From Ruminococcus sp. (lineage in GTDB: Bacteria > Bacillota > Clostridia > Oscillospirales > Acutalibacteraceae): a stretch of 42,039 bases of DNA. The stretch covers positions 1 to 42,039 of the forward strand of contig JAFUKO010000077.1 in the NCBI GenBank assembly GCA_017473555.1. The letters are read 5' to 3'. The position numbers were made by a program, and so were the translations under genes. Below are positions 7,986-16,048 of this stretch, piece by piece (within the stretch, counting starts at the first letter, position 1; each line of letters starts with the position of its first letter). The notes beneath the pieces are model-generated. The model did no database searches and was not told the DNA's origin. It was given only the letters and a program-made list of their open reading frames with translations.

Positions 7986-8348
7986 ATGAAATGGACTCTC
8001 GACAAAGCTAAGCCTTTGTGTCCACAGATTTGCGAACAGGTATGCTTGCAGATTGCACTGGGAGATTTTAAACCTGGTGAAAAGATGTTCTCAGTAAGAG
8101 AAACTGCTCTAAACGCCGGTGTCAATCCAAACACAGTTCAAAAAGCATTCGAAAAACTCGAGCAGGACGGAATCTTATATTCTGTAAGAGGCTCAGGCTG
8201 GTTTGTGTGTGAAGACATAACAAACGCAAAAGAGACCTTAAACAATCTGGTATATGACAAAACCGAAGATTATTTCACAGCATTAAACGCGTTGGGTATG
8301 AACAACGACGAAATCAAAAACTATGTTAAGGAGTGGGACAATGAGTGA
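7986..8348 (+). CDS. GntR-family regulator, YtrA subfamily
   Basis: 120-residue regulator with an N-terminal winged helix (ICEQVCLQIALGDFKPGEKMFSVRETALNAGVNP..TVQKAFEKLEQDGILYSVRGSGWFV, residues about 14-77) and a short C-terminal helical dimerisation tail. There is no large effector domain, which defines the YtrA subfamily; these usually repress an adjacent ABC transporter operon. GGAGG lies 9 bases upstream of ATG. It overlaps the following ATPase gene by 8 bp and is preceded by a canonical promoter with a palindrome. Confidence 0.93.
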   Translation: MKWTLDKAKPLCPQICEQVCLQIALGDFKPGEKMFSVRETALNAGVNPNTVQKAFEKLEQDGILYSVRGSGWFVCEDITNAKETLNNLVYDKTEDYFTALNALGMNNDEIKNYVKEWDNE

Positions 8349-9039
8349 ACTTTTAAGATGTGAAAATCTCACAAAAAAATATGCTAACACCACAGCGCTC
8401 AATGGTATAAACCTTACTCTTGAGAGTGGAAAAATAGTTGGTCTTTTAGGTCCTAACGGCTCAGGCAAGACCACACTTATTAAACTTATCAACGGACTTC
8501 TGACTCCAACAGAGGGCAAAGTTTTAATAAACGGAAAAGCTCCGGGAGTAGAAACAAAATGTGAAGTAGCTTATCTTCCAGACAACTCATATCTCAACTC
8601 TTGGATGACAGTAAAACAGATTATTGAGTACTTCAAAGATTTCTACGCAGATTTCAGAGAAGATGTTGCTTACACAATGCTCAACAAGCTCAGCATCACA
8701 CCTGATGTTAAACTCAAAACTCTTTCAAAGGGTAACAAAGAAAAGGTTTGTCTGATTCTGGTTATGAGCAGAAACGCAAAGCTCTATGTACTTGACGAGC
8801 CAATCGCAGGCGTTGACCCTGCTGCACGAGATTATGTAATCTCAACTATTATCAACAACTACAATCCTGAGGCTACTGTCCTCATTTCAACACATCTTAT
8901 CTCTGATATTGAAGAGATTCTGGACGAAGCTATTTTTATCCAGAATGGTGACATTCTTCTCCAGAAAACCGTTGATGAAATCAGAGAAGAAAACGGTAAG
9001 AGTGTTGACGCTTTATTCAGGGAGGTATTCAGATGGTAA
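8341..9039 (+). CDS. ABC transporter ATP-binding protein (YtrB-like)
   Basis: 232-residue ABC ATPase. Walker A GPNGSGKTT at residues 37-45, a degenerate signature LSKGNKEK instead of LSGGQ, Walker B LYVLDEPIAGVDP and the H-loop STHLISD. The degenerate signature is common in the YtrB/GntR-linked ABC group. ATG 8341 is chosen because AAGGAG ends seven bases upstream; a longer frame from 8323 lacks a site. It overlaps gntR and the permease gene, so all three are coupled. Substrate unknown; relatives respond to cell-envelope antibiotics. Confidence 0.93.
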   Translation: MSELLRCENLTKKYANTTALNGINLTLESGKIVGLLGPNGSGKTTLIKLINGLLTPTEGKVLINGKAPGVETKCEVAYLPDNSYLNSWMTVKQIIEYFKDFYADFREDVAYTMLNKLSITPDVKLKTLSKGNKEKVCLILVMSRNAKLYVLDEPIAGVDPAARDYVISTIINNYNPEATVLISTHLISDIEEILDEAIFIQNGDILLQKTVDEIREENGKSVDALFREVFRW

Positions 9040-9842
9040 AGAAGTTATTCAAACACGAAATATACGCATATCTGCGTACTATACTCCCGATGCATATGAT
9101 ACTTTTAGGTATTGCAATTCTCGGAAGATTTATACAGTTATTCGAAAACGACTCTGTATCATACAGAATTGTGTTCTGGTCATCTGTAGTAGCTTTTATC
9201 ATCGGTGTAGTAGTATGTATTGTACTTACACTTGTTTTTGGCATCAGAAGATTTTACTCAAATCTTTTCACCAGTGAAGGTTATCTCTCCTTCACACTGC
9301 CAGTAACATCAACACAGCACATCTGGGTTAAAAACACAGTTGCATTACTTGCTCAACTTGCAAGTATTATTATGATACTCATATCATGCTGTGCAATCAC
9401 ATTTGGTGATGTATGTGTAGAGGTTTTCAAAGCAATCGGTTATCTTTTCAAATTATCTTACACAGAAATCGGCTACCACACCACACTATTTGTTATTGAG
9501 TTTATCATTACTCTTGTTGTATCAATCGCTACTACATATATGTTGTTCTACGCTTGTATAGCACTCGGCCAGCGTGCCAAGAAAAACCGTGTCGCTGCTG
9601 CAGTAGGTGTTTTCTTTATCTACTACCTCATTATGCAGGTAATTGCAACTATCTTTATCATCATTGTTGCGGTGTTCCACGAACAGCTTTACATCGATGA
9701 GCTCATTACTTATCTTGAAAATCATCCGATATTTACAAATCACCTTGTATTCAGCGTAACAACAATCATCAACGCTATCGGCTTTGTTATCTTCTACGCT
9801 ATAACAAAGAGCTCAATCAAAAACAAGCTTAACCTCGAATAA
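9033..9842 (+). CDS. ABC transporter permease
   Basis: 269-residue integral membrane protein with about six hydrophobic segments: the first near residues 16-35, others at about 47-72, 103-126, 145-170, 185-212 and 235-255. This is the layout of ABC-2-type permeases linked to YtrA/YtrB systems. It starts seven bases inside the end of the ATPase gene, with GGGAGG upstream. There are no recognisable catalytic motifs, so the assignment rests on topology and operon position. Confidence 0.82.
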   Translation: MVKKLFKHEIYAYLRTILPMHMILLGIAILGRFIQLFENDSVSYRIVFWSSVVAFIIGVVVCIVLTLVFGIRRFYSNLFTSEGYLSFTLPVTSTQHIWVKNTVALLAQLASIIMILISCCAITFGDVCVEVFKAIGYLFKLSYTEIGYHTTLFVIEFIITLVVSIATTYMLFYACIALGQRAKKNRVAAAVGVFFIYYLIMQVIATIFIIIVAVFHEQLYIDELITYLENHPIFTNHLVFSVTTIINAIGFVIFYAITKSSIKNKLNLE

Positions 9843-9857
9843 CAAGGAGGTATTGAC

Positions 9858-10709
9858 ATGAAAAAGAATATTAAATTTTCAGTGCTTATTATAGCACTTC
9901 TTATGCTGTGTCTGTGCCTGACAGGTTGTTCCGAGCTTGACACAATGCGTGAACAGCAGGCTTTCTGGACAGAAAAAGGCAGCGTTGATTCTATAACCTA
10001 CAATGAGGTTGAGTACAAGAGACTCCCTGGATACGACCCACCAGCTCCAACAGGCTACCAGTTTCAACCTGTTTTTGTAACAGATCCTGATGTACCAGTG
10101 CTTTTATCAAATGAGCTTTCTACATATATGAACTTAAGCGATGACGGAAATTTTCTCACAGGTTATGTATCTATGACTCCCGAACACGACGTCATCACTG
10201 TGTACTCAGCTATGTACTCAGCACTAAGTAATTCATACACCTCATATGAAGGTGGCGATGCAACCTACTGCAAAGCCGACATTTACGATGAAGTTGTAGC
10301 TAAAATCGAAGAAGGTATAAAATACAGTTCATATGGCTATGAATACTGGGTACTCGACGAAGAAACAGGTGTGCACGACTATAAGTATTACTTTCTTACA
10401 GACGAACAATCAGATGCTATCAACAAGGTAGTAGAAGAAGTAAAACCTGTACCGGAAAGTGAGATACCTTACAAAACTCTATGGATTGCATCGCTAGATA
10501 AAATCAGTGAGGATAAGTACTTTTCAAAGACCTCATACGAGATTTATTATGATGATTATCTAGAAATATATTATGTTGTATACTATTCTCCTAGCCTCGG
10601 AACTCATACACACTACGAAGTTCCAAAGAAAATGAATGATATTTTCGATGAAATATCTAAACAAGCTGTTGATAGTAATAATTACTACCTTGAAGACACC
10701 GAGATTTAA
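9858..10709 (+). CDS. Predicted lipoprotein A of the GntR-ABC operon
   Basis: 283-residue lipoprotein: basic N-terminus, hydrophobic segment, and lipobox LTGC with Cys24. The mature part is acidic and Tyr-rich, with no family I recognise. It is a paralogue of the next gene; shared landmarks are MREQQAFWT / MREHHATWT, DSITYNEVEYK / DSITYKGVEYK, VTDPDVPVLLS / VTEPDVPVLLS and YCKADIYDEV / YCKADIYDNV. It begins 15 bp after the permease stop behind AAGGAGG, so it belongs to the ABC operon. A substrate-capture or envelope-sensing role is inference. Confidence 0.85.
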   Translation: MKKNIKFSVLIIALLMLCLCLTGCSELDTMREQQAFWTEKGSVDSITYNEVEYKRLPGYDPPAPTGYQFQPVFVTDPDVPVLLSNELSTYMNLSDDGNFLTGYVSMTPEHDVITVYSAMYSALSNSYTSYEGGDATYCKADIYDEVVAKIEEGIKYSSYGYEYWVLDEETGVHDYKYYFLTDEQSDAINKVVEEVKPVPESEIPYKTLWIASLDKISEDKYFSKTSYEIYYDDYLEIYYVVYYSPSLGTHTHYEVPKKMNDIFDEISKQAVDSNNYYLEDTEI

Positions 10710-10727
10710 TTAAAGGCAAGGTGCGAT

Positions 10728-11534
10728 ATGAAAAATAAATTCAAATTATTGTTACTATGTTTTGTGCTCATCATATGCAGTTTGCTGACAGGTTGCGATG
10801 CACTAGATGAAATGCGTGAGCACCACGCAACGTGGACGGTAGCAGGAAAAACAGATTCAATCACCTACAAGGGCGTTGAATACAAACAAATTGTGGCTTC
10901 TCCTCTACCAGACCCGATGTATATGAGAACATACGACACTATTTGCGTCACAGAACCTGATGTGCCTGTGCTCTTATCAGAAAGCAGAGCTGTTGTCCTC
11001 GACATCAGTGATAACGAGAACTTCATCAGCGGTGCACTATTTGACGATTATACCGCAGAGTATGATATAAATTCGGATTACAAATACGAATACAGTTACG
11101 AAGAACCTACACCGATTTTATACTGTAAAGCTGACATATACGATAATGTTATGACAGAGATTAACGAAGGTATTGAATACACAAGCTACGGCTTCGAACA
11201 CGTCACAGGTGACCTAGGAGACAGAAAAACCGAGCTGTATCGTCTCACAGATGAAGAAACTAACGTTATCAACGACATTGCAGAAACTGAGGAGCCAATC
11301 ATAAGCTATGAAATATCAGAAAGCTACGGCTACTGTTATATGTTCAGACTGCTTGAAGTCAGCGATGATGAACACTTCGCTCAAACAGCGTATGATGTCT
11401 ATATGAACGCTTTATACGACTACTATCTGGTATATTATCCTGAAGATATGACTATCAGCAGAGCTTATAAGGTACCCGAAAAACACAAAGAAATTTTTGA
11501 TAATTTCTGCAATATGGGCATACTGATGATGTAA
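10728..11534 (+). CDS. Predicted lipoprotein B, tandem paralogue
   Basis: 268-residue lipoprotein with lipobox LTGC at Cys23, sharing the conserved blocks of the gene upstream but with diverged spacing in the middle (an acidic Tyr-rich insert near residues 105-125). It lies 18 bp after lipoprotein A and ends the operon before a hairpin. The pair looks like an old tandem duplication. Function unknown; external location is clear from the lipobox. Confidence 0.83.
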   Translation: MKNKFKLLLLCFVLIICSLLTGCDALDEMREHHATWTVAGKTDSITYKGVEYKQIVASPLPDPMYMRTYDTICVTEPDVPVLLSESRAVVLDISDNENFISGALFDDYTAEYDINSDYKYEYSYEEPTPILYCKADIYDNVMTEINEGIEYTSYGFEHVTGDLGDRKTELYRLTDEETNVINDIAETEEPIISYEISESYGYCYMFRLLEVSDDEHFAQTAYDVYMNALYDYYLVYYPEDMTISRAYKVPEKHKEIFDNFCNMGILMM

Positions 11535-11549
11535 CACATAAAATAAAAA

Positions 11550-11577
11550 GAAGGCACTCACATTGTTGAGTGCCTTC
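11550..11577. terminator. Convergent-gene terminator
   Basis: GAAGGCACTCA (11550-11560), 6-nt loop, TGAGTGCCTTC (11567-11577). The T-run is better on the minus strand (toward 11540), so it mainly ends the leftward pyruvyl-transferase gene. Confidence 0.85.
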
Positions 11578-11591
11578 TGTTATTCTGTGCA

Positions 11592-12725
11592 TCATAAACC
11601 TAACGCATATTTAAGATAGTCAAAAGAATGTTCCCTGAGATTTTTAATAATTCTCTCAGTTTCCTTTTCAAACGGCTTAGTAAAATCCGTTGCGTTTAAC
11701 TTTTGCTCACAATCAATCCATCTGTGAGATAAATCAAACAGCTCACAAATATCTTCAAGCCTGGAATTAACTTCGCCAGCCATAGAAACAGGTAAGGTAG
11801 ATGTAAAAAACGGAATACCATAGTTTATAGCAAACGCTGTGCCATGGAAAGAATTTGTCACAACATATGACGCGTTTTTATAGCAAGCTAAAAACTCTGA
11901 TGGTCCTGCATAAGAGAGATTTTTTCCTTGATGTAAAATGACCTGCTTTTTAGACGGCTTGATATTTACAACCTTAAGTCCTGTTTTCTGCTGTAATTTT
12001 GCGGTAATATCTCTCAAAAGCGGAGTTTCAAGCATATAGTAAGTAAGAATATATCCGTCTTTTGGAAGTTTTAAATCAGCGTCAGCATATTCATTCCACT
12101 CATCTTTTGTGAGCAAAAATGTAGGGTCAAGCACCGATATAGCTGATTTTGCCGACACATTAACCTTTTTTATCTGTGCCAAAATGTCGTGAGCAGTTTT
12201 TTCTCTGACAGAAAGTGCGTCAAATCCGCTGAAAAACGGAGCAATCTCCTCTACCCTATCTGCACTCAGCTTTCTCTCACCAAAAGACGATGCAAAAGTA
12301 ACCTTACGCTTGTGTTCAAATGGTAAGAAGAAAGTTTTGTCGTCGCCTGTGATATTTCGATTAAAAAGCTGATCCGAACCTGACAACACCACGTCATACT
12401 CATGTGATGCTTTCGCTACATCATCAGCAGTCAAGCATACATCATCCGATACATTCATCAACGAGAAAAAACGTTTAAAGCTCTCAGCCTTACGCTTTGC
12501 CATATTAGGATAAAGAACAGCGTTAACAATTATCGACGCTATCTCCTTTGGAGATTTAGCATTAGTAAGTTTTCTGACGTGTAATGTACGTTCTATGTAT
12601 TCAGGTCTGTAGTCTATCATCTCGGTTTCAACGCCGAGTTTTTTTATACCTTTTTCTGTTGCAAAAGCCTGTAAAGCTGTGCCGTAATTAGTAGCTCTGT
12701 GAAACGTCAGTATACCTACTCTCAC
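11592..12725 (-). CDS. Polysaccharide pyruvyl transferase family protein
   Basis: 377-residue protein of the CsaB/polysaccharide pyruvyl transferase family, which adds pyruvate ketals to surface glycans from phosphoenolpyruvate. The N-terminal MRVGILTFHRATNYGTALQA, the central SGSDQLFN and SSFGERK, and the C-terminal TNSFHGTAFAINYGIPFF are family hallmarks. The start is GTG with GGGGAG about six bases before it. It is a single-gene unit with its own promoter, located 5' of the secreted starch-binding-type protein and not inside the main polysaccharide operons. Acceptor glycan unknown. Confidence 0.88.
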   Translation of the reverse strand: MRVGILTFHRATNYGTALQAFATEKGIKKLGVETEMIDYRPEYIERTLHVRKLTNAKSPKEIASIIVNAVLYPNMAKRKAESFKRFFSLMNVSDDVCLTADDVAKASHEYDVVLSGSDQLFNRNITGDDKTFFLPFEHKRKVTFASSFGERKLSADRVEEIAPFFSGFDALSVREKTAHDILAQIKKVNVSAKSAISVLDPTFLLTKDEWNEYADADLKLPKDGYILTYYMLETPLLRDITAKLQQKTGLKVVNIKPSKKQVILHQGKNLSYAGPSEFLACYKNASYVVTNSFHGTAFAINYGIPFFTSTLPVSMAGEVNSRLEDICELFDLSHRWIDCEQKLNATDFTKPFEKETERIIKNLREHSFDYLKYALGL

Positions 12726-12756
12726 AATTATCTCCCCTAAAACGTGTTGTGTTATT

Positions 12757-12785
12757 ATTGTAAATTAGAATTATAAATAGGTCAA
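12757..12785 (-). promoter_or_regulatory. Promoter of the pyruvyl-transferase gene
   Basis: Minus-strand TTGACC (12785-12780), 17-bp spacer, TACAAT (12762-12757). Confidence 0.7.
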
Positions 12786-12801
12786 GTTAAAATACTGTAA
12801 T

Positions 12802-12831
12802 AAAAAATCGGGAGACCCGAAGGTCCCCCGA
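12802..12831 (-). terminator. UUCG-tetraloop terminator of the secreted protein gene
   Basis: Minus strand: TCGGGGGACC, loop TTCG, GGTCTCCCGA with one mismatch, then TTTTTT. The C(UUCG)G loop is exceptionally stable. Confidence 0.9.
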
Positions 12832-12859
12832 CATATAGGTTTAATGTTAAATTATATTG

Positions 12860-15811
12860 TTAAGCTACAACGTCGATTGGATCGTACTCGTACATAGTCT
12901 TGCGACCGCCGATCTCAACAGCAGCTTTGATTGTTACTGTACAATCCTTGTTAAAGCCCTCTACTGTGAGCTCTGTAACATCCTCTGTACCGTAAACATA
13001 ACAACCCTTAGCAGTGTCAGCGAATACCCAGTACTTGTAACCGCCTTCTACAGGTTCCCAATCTACAACGAGATTGCCGTCAACCATAGTTGCATCAACT
13101 ACGAGAGCATCTTCCTTATCTGTCTTAGCTGCAACTGCGATACTATTTCTGATCACACCATCTTCAAATAAGAATGCGATCTTGTAGTAGTAAGTTGTAT
13201 CTGCTTTAAGGTTATTGATTGTGAATACGCCGTCTGTTGAAGATGTATAAACTTTGAGATTATTCACTGATGTACCATAGTAAACCCAAGCCTTTGTACA
13301 ACCCTCAGCAGTATAGTTAACTGTAATTGAATTTGTATCTGAAGTGTAAGAAGTCTTGAATGTATAACCTGTAGTTTTAGCATTAACTACATCAGCATCA
13401 GCAGCACTTGTGATAGTGCCATCCTCAAATGATGCGATAACGTAGATAGTGTAATCAGTGTTTACTTTACGATTAGCAATTGTAAAGGCTGTATCAGTTG
13501 TCTTGCCGTAGCATACGCCGTTTACGTATACCCAGTATTTAGCTACGCCTTCAGCAGCATCCCAAGAAATAGAGATTGTGCTTGTTGTAGTAGCGTCAAC
13601 CTTAACGCCCTCTACCTTTGTGATCTTTTCAACAGGCTCTTCTGTTGGCTCCTCTGTTGGTTCCTCAGTTGGCTCCTCTGTTGGTTCCTCAGTTGGCTCC
13701 TCAGTTGGCTCTTCAGTTGGCTCCTCTGTTGGCTCTTCTGTTGGGAAGATAACATCAATGTTCACAGAACCTACTGCATTACCATCATTCCATGTCATAT
13801 AATAGCAAACGCCATCATAGAAACCTTCTTTAATGTCAGGAGTCTGATCTCTACTACCTGAACCATCGTCCTTGATACCATTGATAAGGAAACCGTCTAC
13901 GTCTGCAGGAATTTCCATAAAGTAAACGTCATAAGTACCATCGTTATCGTAGAACTCCATATCTACGCCAGGATGTTCTGTGTCAGCTACCTGTGCGCTA
14001 CCCCAGTAGTGGAGTTGTACGTCTGACCATAACCAGTTGTTCTGGAAGTATACTGTAATTGTATCGATAGGCTCTGTTGGTTCCTCTGTTGCAGGCTCTG
14101 TCTCTGGTACTGTTGGCTGATCGCCTGTAGCCTCTGGATCTTCTGTTGGATCTACAGGTACTTCATCAGGAACAACTGTGAAGTAGAAGTATGACCAAGC
14201 ATCATTACCATCAGGTCTGAAGTAAACTTTGCCTGCACCTGCTTTAGCAGCGCCGATTCCGTAGTTGTCACCCTCGCTCTTGTACCATGTCTTGATTTCT
14301 GTACCATCGAAGTAAACAACCTTAATTTCGTCGCCCTCTACAAATGTGTAGCTGAGCATATACTCGCCAGGAGCTGCTTCGTTTTCAACGAACATTCTGT
14401 CTGCTGAATCAGCATCTACAAACCAGCAGTTCTCACCGTTTAATGTACCAACGAGGTAGTAACCTGCTGGAGCAATAAGCTCAGGCTCTGTAGGCTCTTC
14501 TGTAGGTTCCTCAGTAGGCTCTTCTGTAGGCTCTTCTGTAGGCTCTTCTGTAGGCTCCTCAGTTGGCTCCTCTGTAGGCTCTTCTGTAGGCTCCTCAGTA
14601 GGCTCTTCTGTAGGCTCTTCTGTTGGTTCTTCTGTTGGAATTTCAGGATATGTAACTGAAAGCTGTGAGTTATCAAGACCGAATGAGAATACATAATCAC
14701 CAGCTACAGTTGTTGTAATTTTACAGTTATCACCTGTTGATGAGCTGAATGTAAGGCCTTCAACAGTACCTGTAACAGGTGTTGCACAGCTTGTCCAAGC
14801 ACCCTCTCTTACTATCTTAAACTCATATGTTGTTTCAGCATCGAGTGTAAGTGTAAGATAACCTGTTCTCTCGCCTTCTGCGTTGAGTTTGAACTCATCT
14901 GCAGTTGTACTCCAACTATTGAATTCGCCAACAAGGTAACGATCTGTTGCGAGTGGGTCAACTGCAGGAACGTCATCAAGAGAAGCATACCATGTGCCAG
15001 CTTTTACGTCATAGTACTTACCTTCCTCAAGTGTGAGGTCGTCAGTCTTTGCACCCTTACCATTATCGTTGAAGATAATGTTGTTGTATGGACCACCTTC
15101 AATGTTGATGGCATATACATCAAAACCGTTAACAGTATTTTCTGTCTTGGTCATAGGAGTTCCCGGCCACTCAGCATCGTTGCCAGCATCGTTCCAAGCA
15201 TAAGCTGAAACAGTGTCCCACTTAGCTGAGTTGATACAGTAAACAGTCATAGCAATAGGAGGCTCTGGAGTTGTTTCTTCTGTTGGTTCAACTACAGGAG
15301 CATCTGTTTCTTCCTCTGTTGGCTCAACGCCAGGATCTGTTGTAGGATCTTCAGGTTCAACGACTGTCTCAGTAAATGTTGTCCAACCAGATGTTGAACC
15401 GTCCCAAGCACCGGATGGAACTTTAAACAGATTGTTTGTACCATCGTACTTAAGGTCACCTGACTGATTCCATTTTGAATTCCAGTCGTTTGTAGTTGTA
15501 GCAGGGTTCATACGGCAGAAGATAACATTTGTCCAAGAACCGCTTGGAACTGTTACCTTGTAAATGCCAGCGTCATTAGGGCAAGCTTCCATACCAGCCC
15601 ATGTGTTGCTTGAACCGAAGAAATAGCAAGCAAATCTTGCACCATCTTTTTCCCAGTTGGAATTCGGATCAAGATACAACACTTCGCCACCGGTCATAGT
15701 AACGCCGGTTTCTGCGATTTCAACGCTTCTCGCTGATGCTGCTACTGTAAACATTGAGAACAACATTAACATAGCAAGTACGAGCGAAAGAACTCTTCTT
15801 GTTGATTTCAT
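12860..15811 (-). CDS. Secreted multidomain starch-binding-type protein with PTEE linkers and FN3 domains
   Basis: 983-residue exported protein. The signal peptide covers residues about 1-27 (hydrophobic core then AASA). Domains in order: N-terminal β-domain (about 33-150, LYLDPNSNWEKDGARFACYF); CBM26-like domain (about 188-285, AYAWNDAGNDAEWPGTPM); CBM48-like domain (about 293-388, YLVGEFNSWS); PTEE linker (about 391-443); another β-domain (about 450-550); a second CBM26-like domain (about 590-688); PTEE linker (about 690-727); then about three FN3 domains to the end. There is no catalytic domain, dockerin or sortase motif. ATG 15811 is preferred to GTG 15820 because AAAGAG lies eight bases upstream. 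Starch binding is inferred from the module type. Confidence 0.85.
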   Translation of the reverse strand: MKSTRRVLSLVLAMLMLFSMFTVAASARSVEIAETGVTMTGGEVLYLDPNSNWEKDGARFACYFFGSSNTWAGMEACPNDAGIYKVTVPSGSWTNVIFCRMNPATTTNDWNSKWNQSGDLKYDGTNNLFKVPSGAWDGSTSGWTTFTETVVEPEDPTTDPGVEPTEEETDAPVVEPTEETTPEPPIAMTVYCINSAKWDTVSAYAWNDAGNDAEWPGTPMTKTENTVNGFDVYAINIEGGPYNNIIFNDNGKGAKTDDLTLEEGKYYDVKAGTWYASLDDVPAVDPLATDRYLVGEFNSWSTTADEFKLNAEGERTGYLTLTLDAETTYEFKIVREGAWTSCATPVTGTVEGLTFSSSTGDNCKITTTVAGDYVFSFGLDNSQLSVTYPEIPTEEPTEEPTEEPTEEPTEEPTEEPTEEPTEEPTEEPTEEPTEEPTEEPTEPELIAPAGYYLVGTLNGENCWFVDADSADRMFVENEAAPGEYMLSYTFVEGDEIKVVYFDGTEIKTWYKSEGDNYGIGAAKAGAGKVYFRPDGNDAWSYFYFTVVPDEVPVDPTEDPEATGDQPTVPETEPATEEPTEPIDTITVYFQNNWLWSDVQLHYWGSAQVADTEHPGVDMEFYDNDGTYDVYFMEIPADVDGFLINGIKDDGSGSRDQTPDIKEGFYDGVCYYMTWNDGNAVGSVNIDVIFPTEEPTEEPTEEPTEEPTEEPTEEPTEEPTEEPTEEPVEKITKVEGVKVDATTTSTISISWDAAEGVAKYWVYVNGVCYGKTTDTAFTIANRKVNTDYTIYVIASFEDGTITSAADADVVNAKTTGYTFKTSYTSDTNSITVNYTAEGCTKAWVYYGTSVNNLKVYTSSTDGVFTINNLKADTTYYYKIAFLFEDGVIRNSIAVAAKTDKEDALVVDATMVDGNLVVDWEPVEGGYKYWVFADTAKGCYVYGTEDVTELTVEGFNKDCTVTIKAAVEIGGRKTMYEYDPIDVVA
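13630..13744 (-). repeat. 12-bp tandem repeat encoding PTEE (array 1)
   Basis: About nine or ten copies of a 12-bp unit, plus-strand GGCTCCTCTGTT with silent variants, encoding Pro-Thr-Glu-Glu between the second CBM26-like domain and the FN3 block. Confidence 0.95.
14483..14640 (-). repeat. 12-bp tandem repeat encoding PTEE (array 2)
   Basis: About thirteen copies of a 12-bp unit, plus-strand GGCTCTTCTGTA and variants, encoding PTEE. Because the unit is a multiple of three, copy-number change alters linker length without a frameshift. Confidence 0.95.
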
Positions 15812-15869
15812 AGTGATCACTCTTTCTTAAAATTTTGATGTAAAGTTTTTCCGGTCTTTACTCACAATA

Positions 15870-15875
15870 ATTATA
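15870..15875 (-). promoter_or_regulatory. Likely -10 box of the secreted protein gene
   Basis: Perfect TATAAT on the minus strand about 60 bp before the ATG. No convincing -35 at the right distance, so the promoter may be activated or extended. Confidence 0.4.
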
Positions 15876-15997
15876 CAACATCGATTTGTCGTTTTATAGT
15901 GTAAAAACCACCAAAAATCAGGCTTATTTTTTTACAATCCGTATAATTGCACAAATAAAATAGATTGTGTTTTGTGCAATTTAACCAATCGATAATT

Positions 15998-16027
15998 AAA
16001 AAAAAAGACCGCACAAAATGCGGTCTT
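15998..16027 (-). terminator. Terminator of the flippase gene
   Basis: Minus strand: AAGACCGCA (16027-16019), 5-nt loop, TGCGGTCTT (16013-16005), followed by a run of T. Confidence 0.92.
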
Positions 16028-16048
16028 ATACACTATCAAGCTTAACAA

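Noticed and set aside
8323-8340. Upstream start for the ABC ATPase
   Set aside because: No ribosome site, whereas AAGGAG precedes ATG 8341.
13578-13802. Plus-strand frame of Gly-Ser-Ser-Val repeats
   Set aside because: Shadow of the PTEE repeat on the opposite strand.
13630-14640. Repeat arrays as CRISPR
   Set aside because: Units are contiguous 12-mers with no spacers and lie inside a coding gene.
14440-14700. Minus-strand frame of Leu-Gln-Lys-Ser repeats
   Set aside because: Alternative frame of the same PTEE array.
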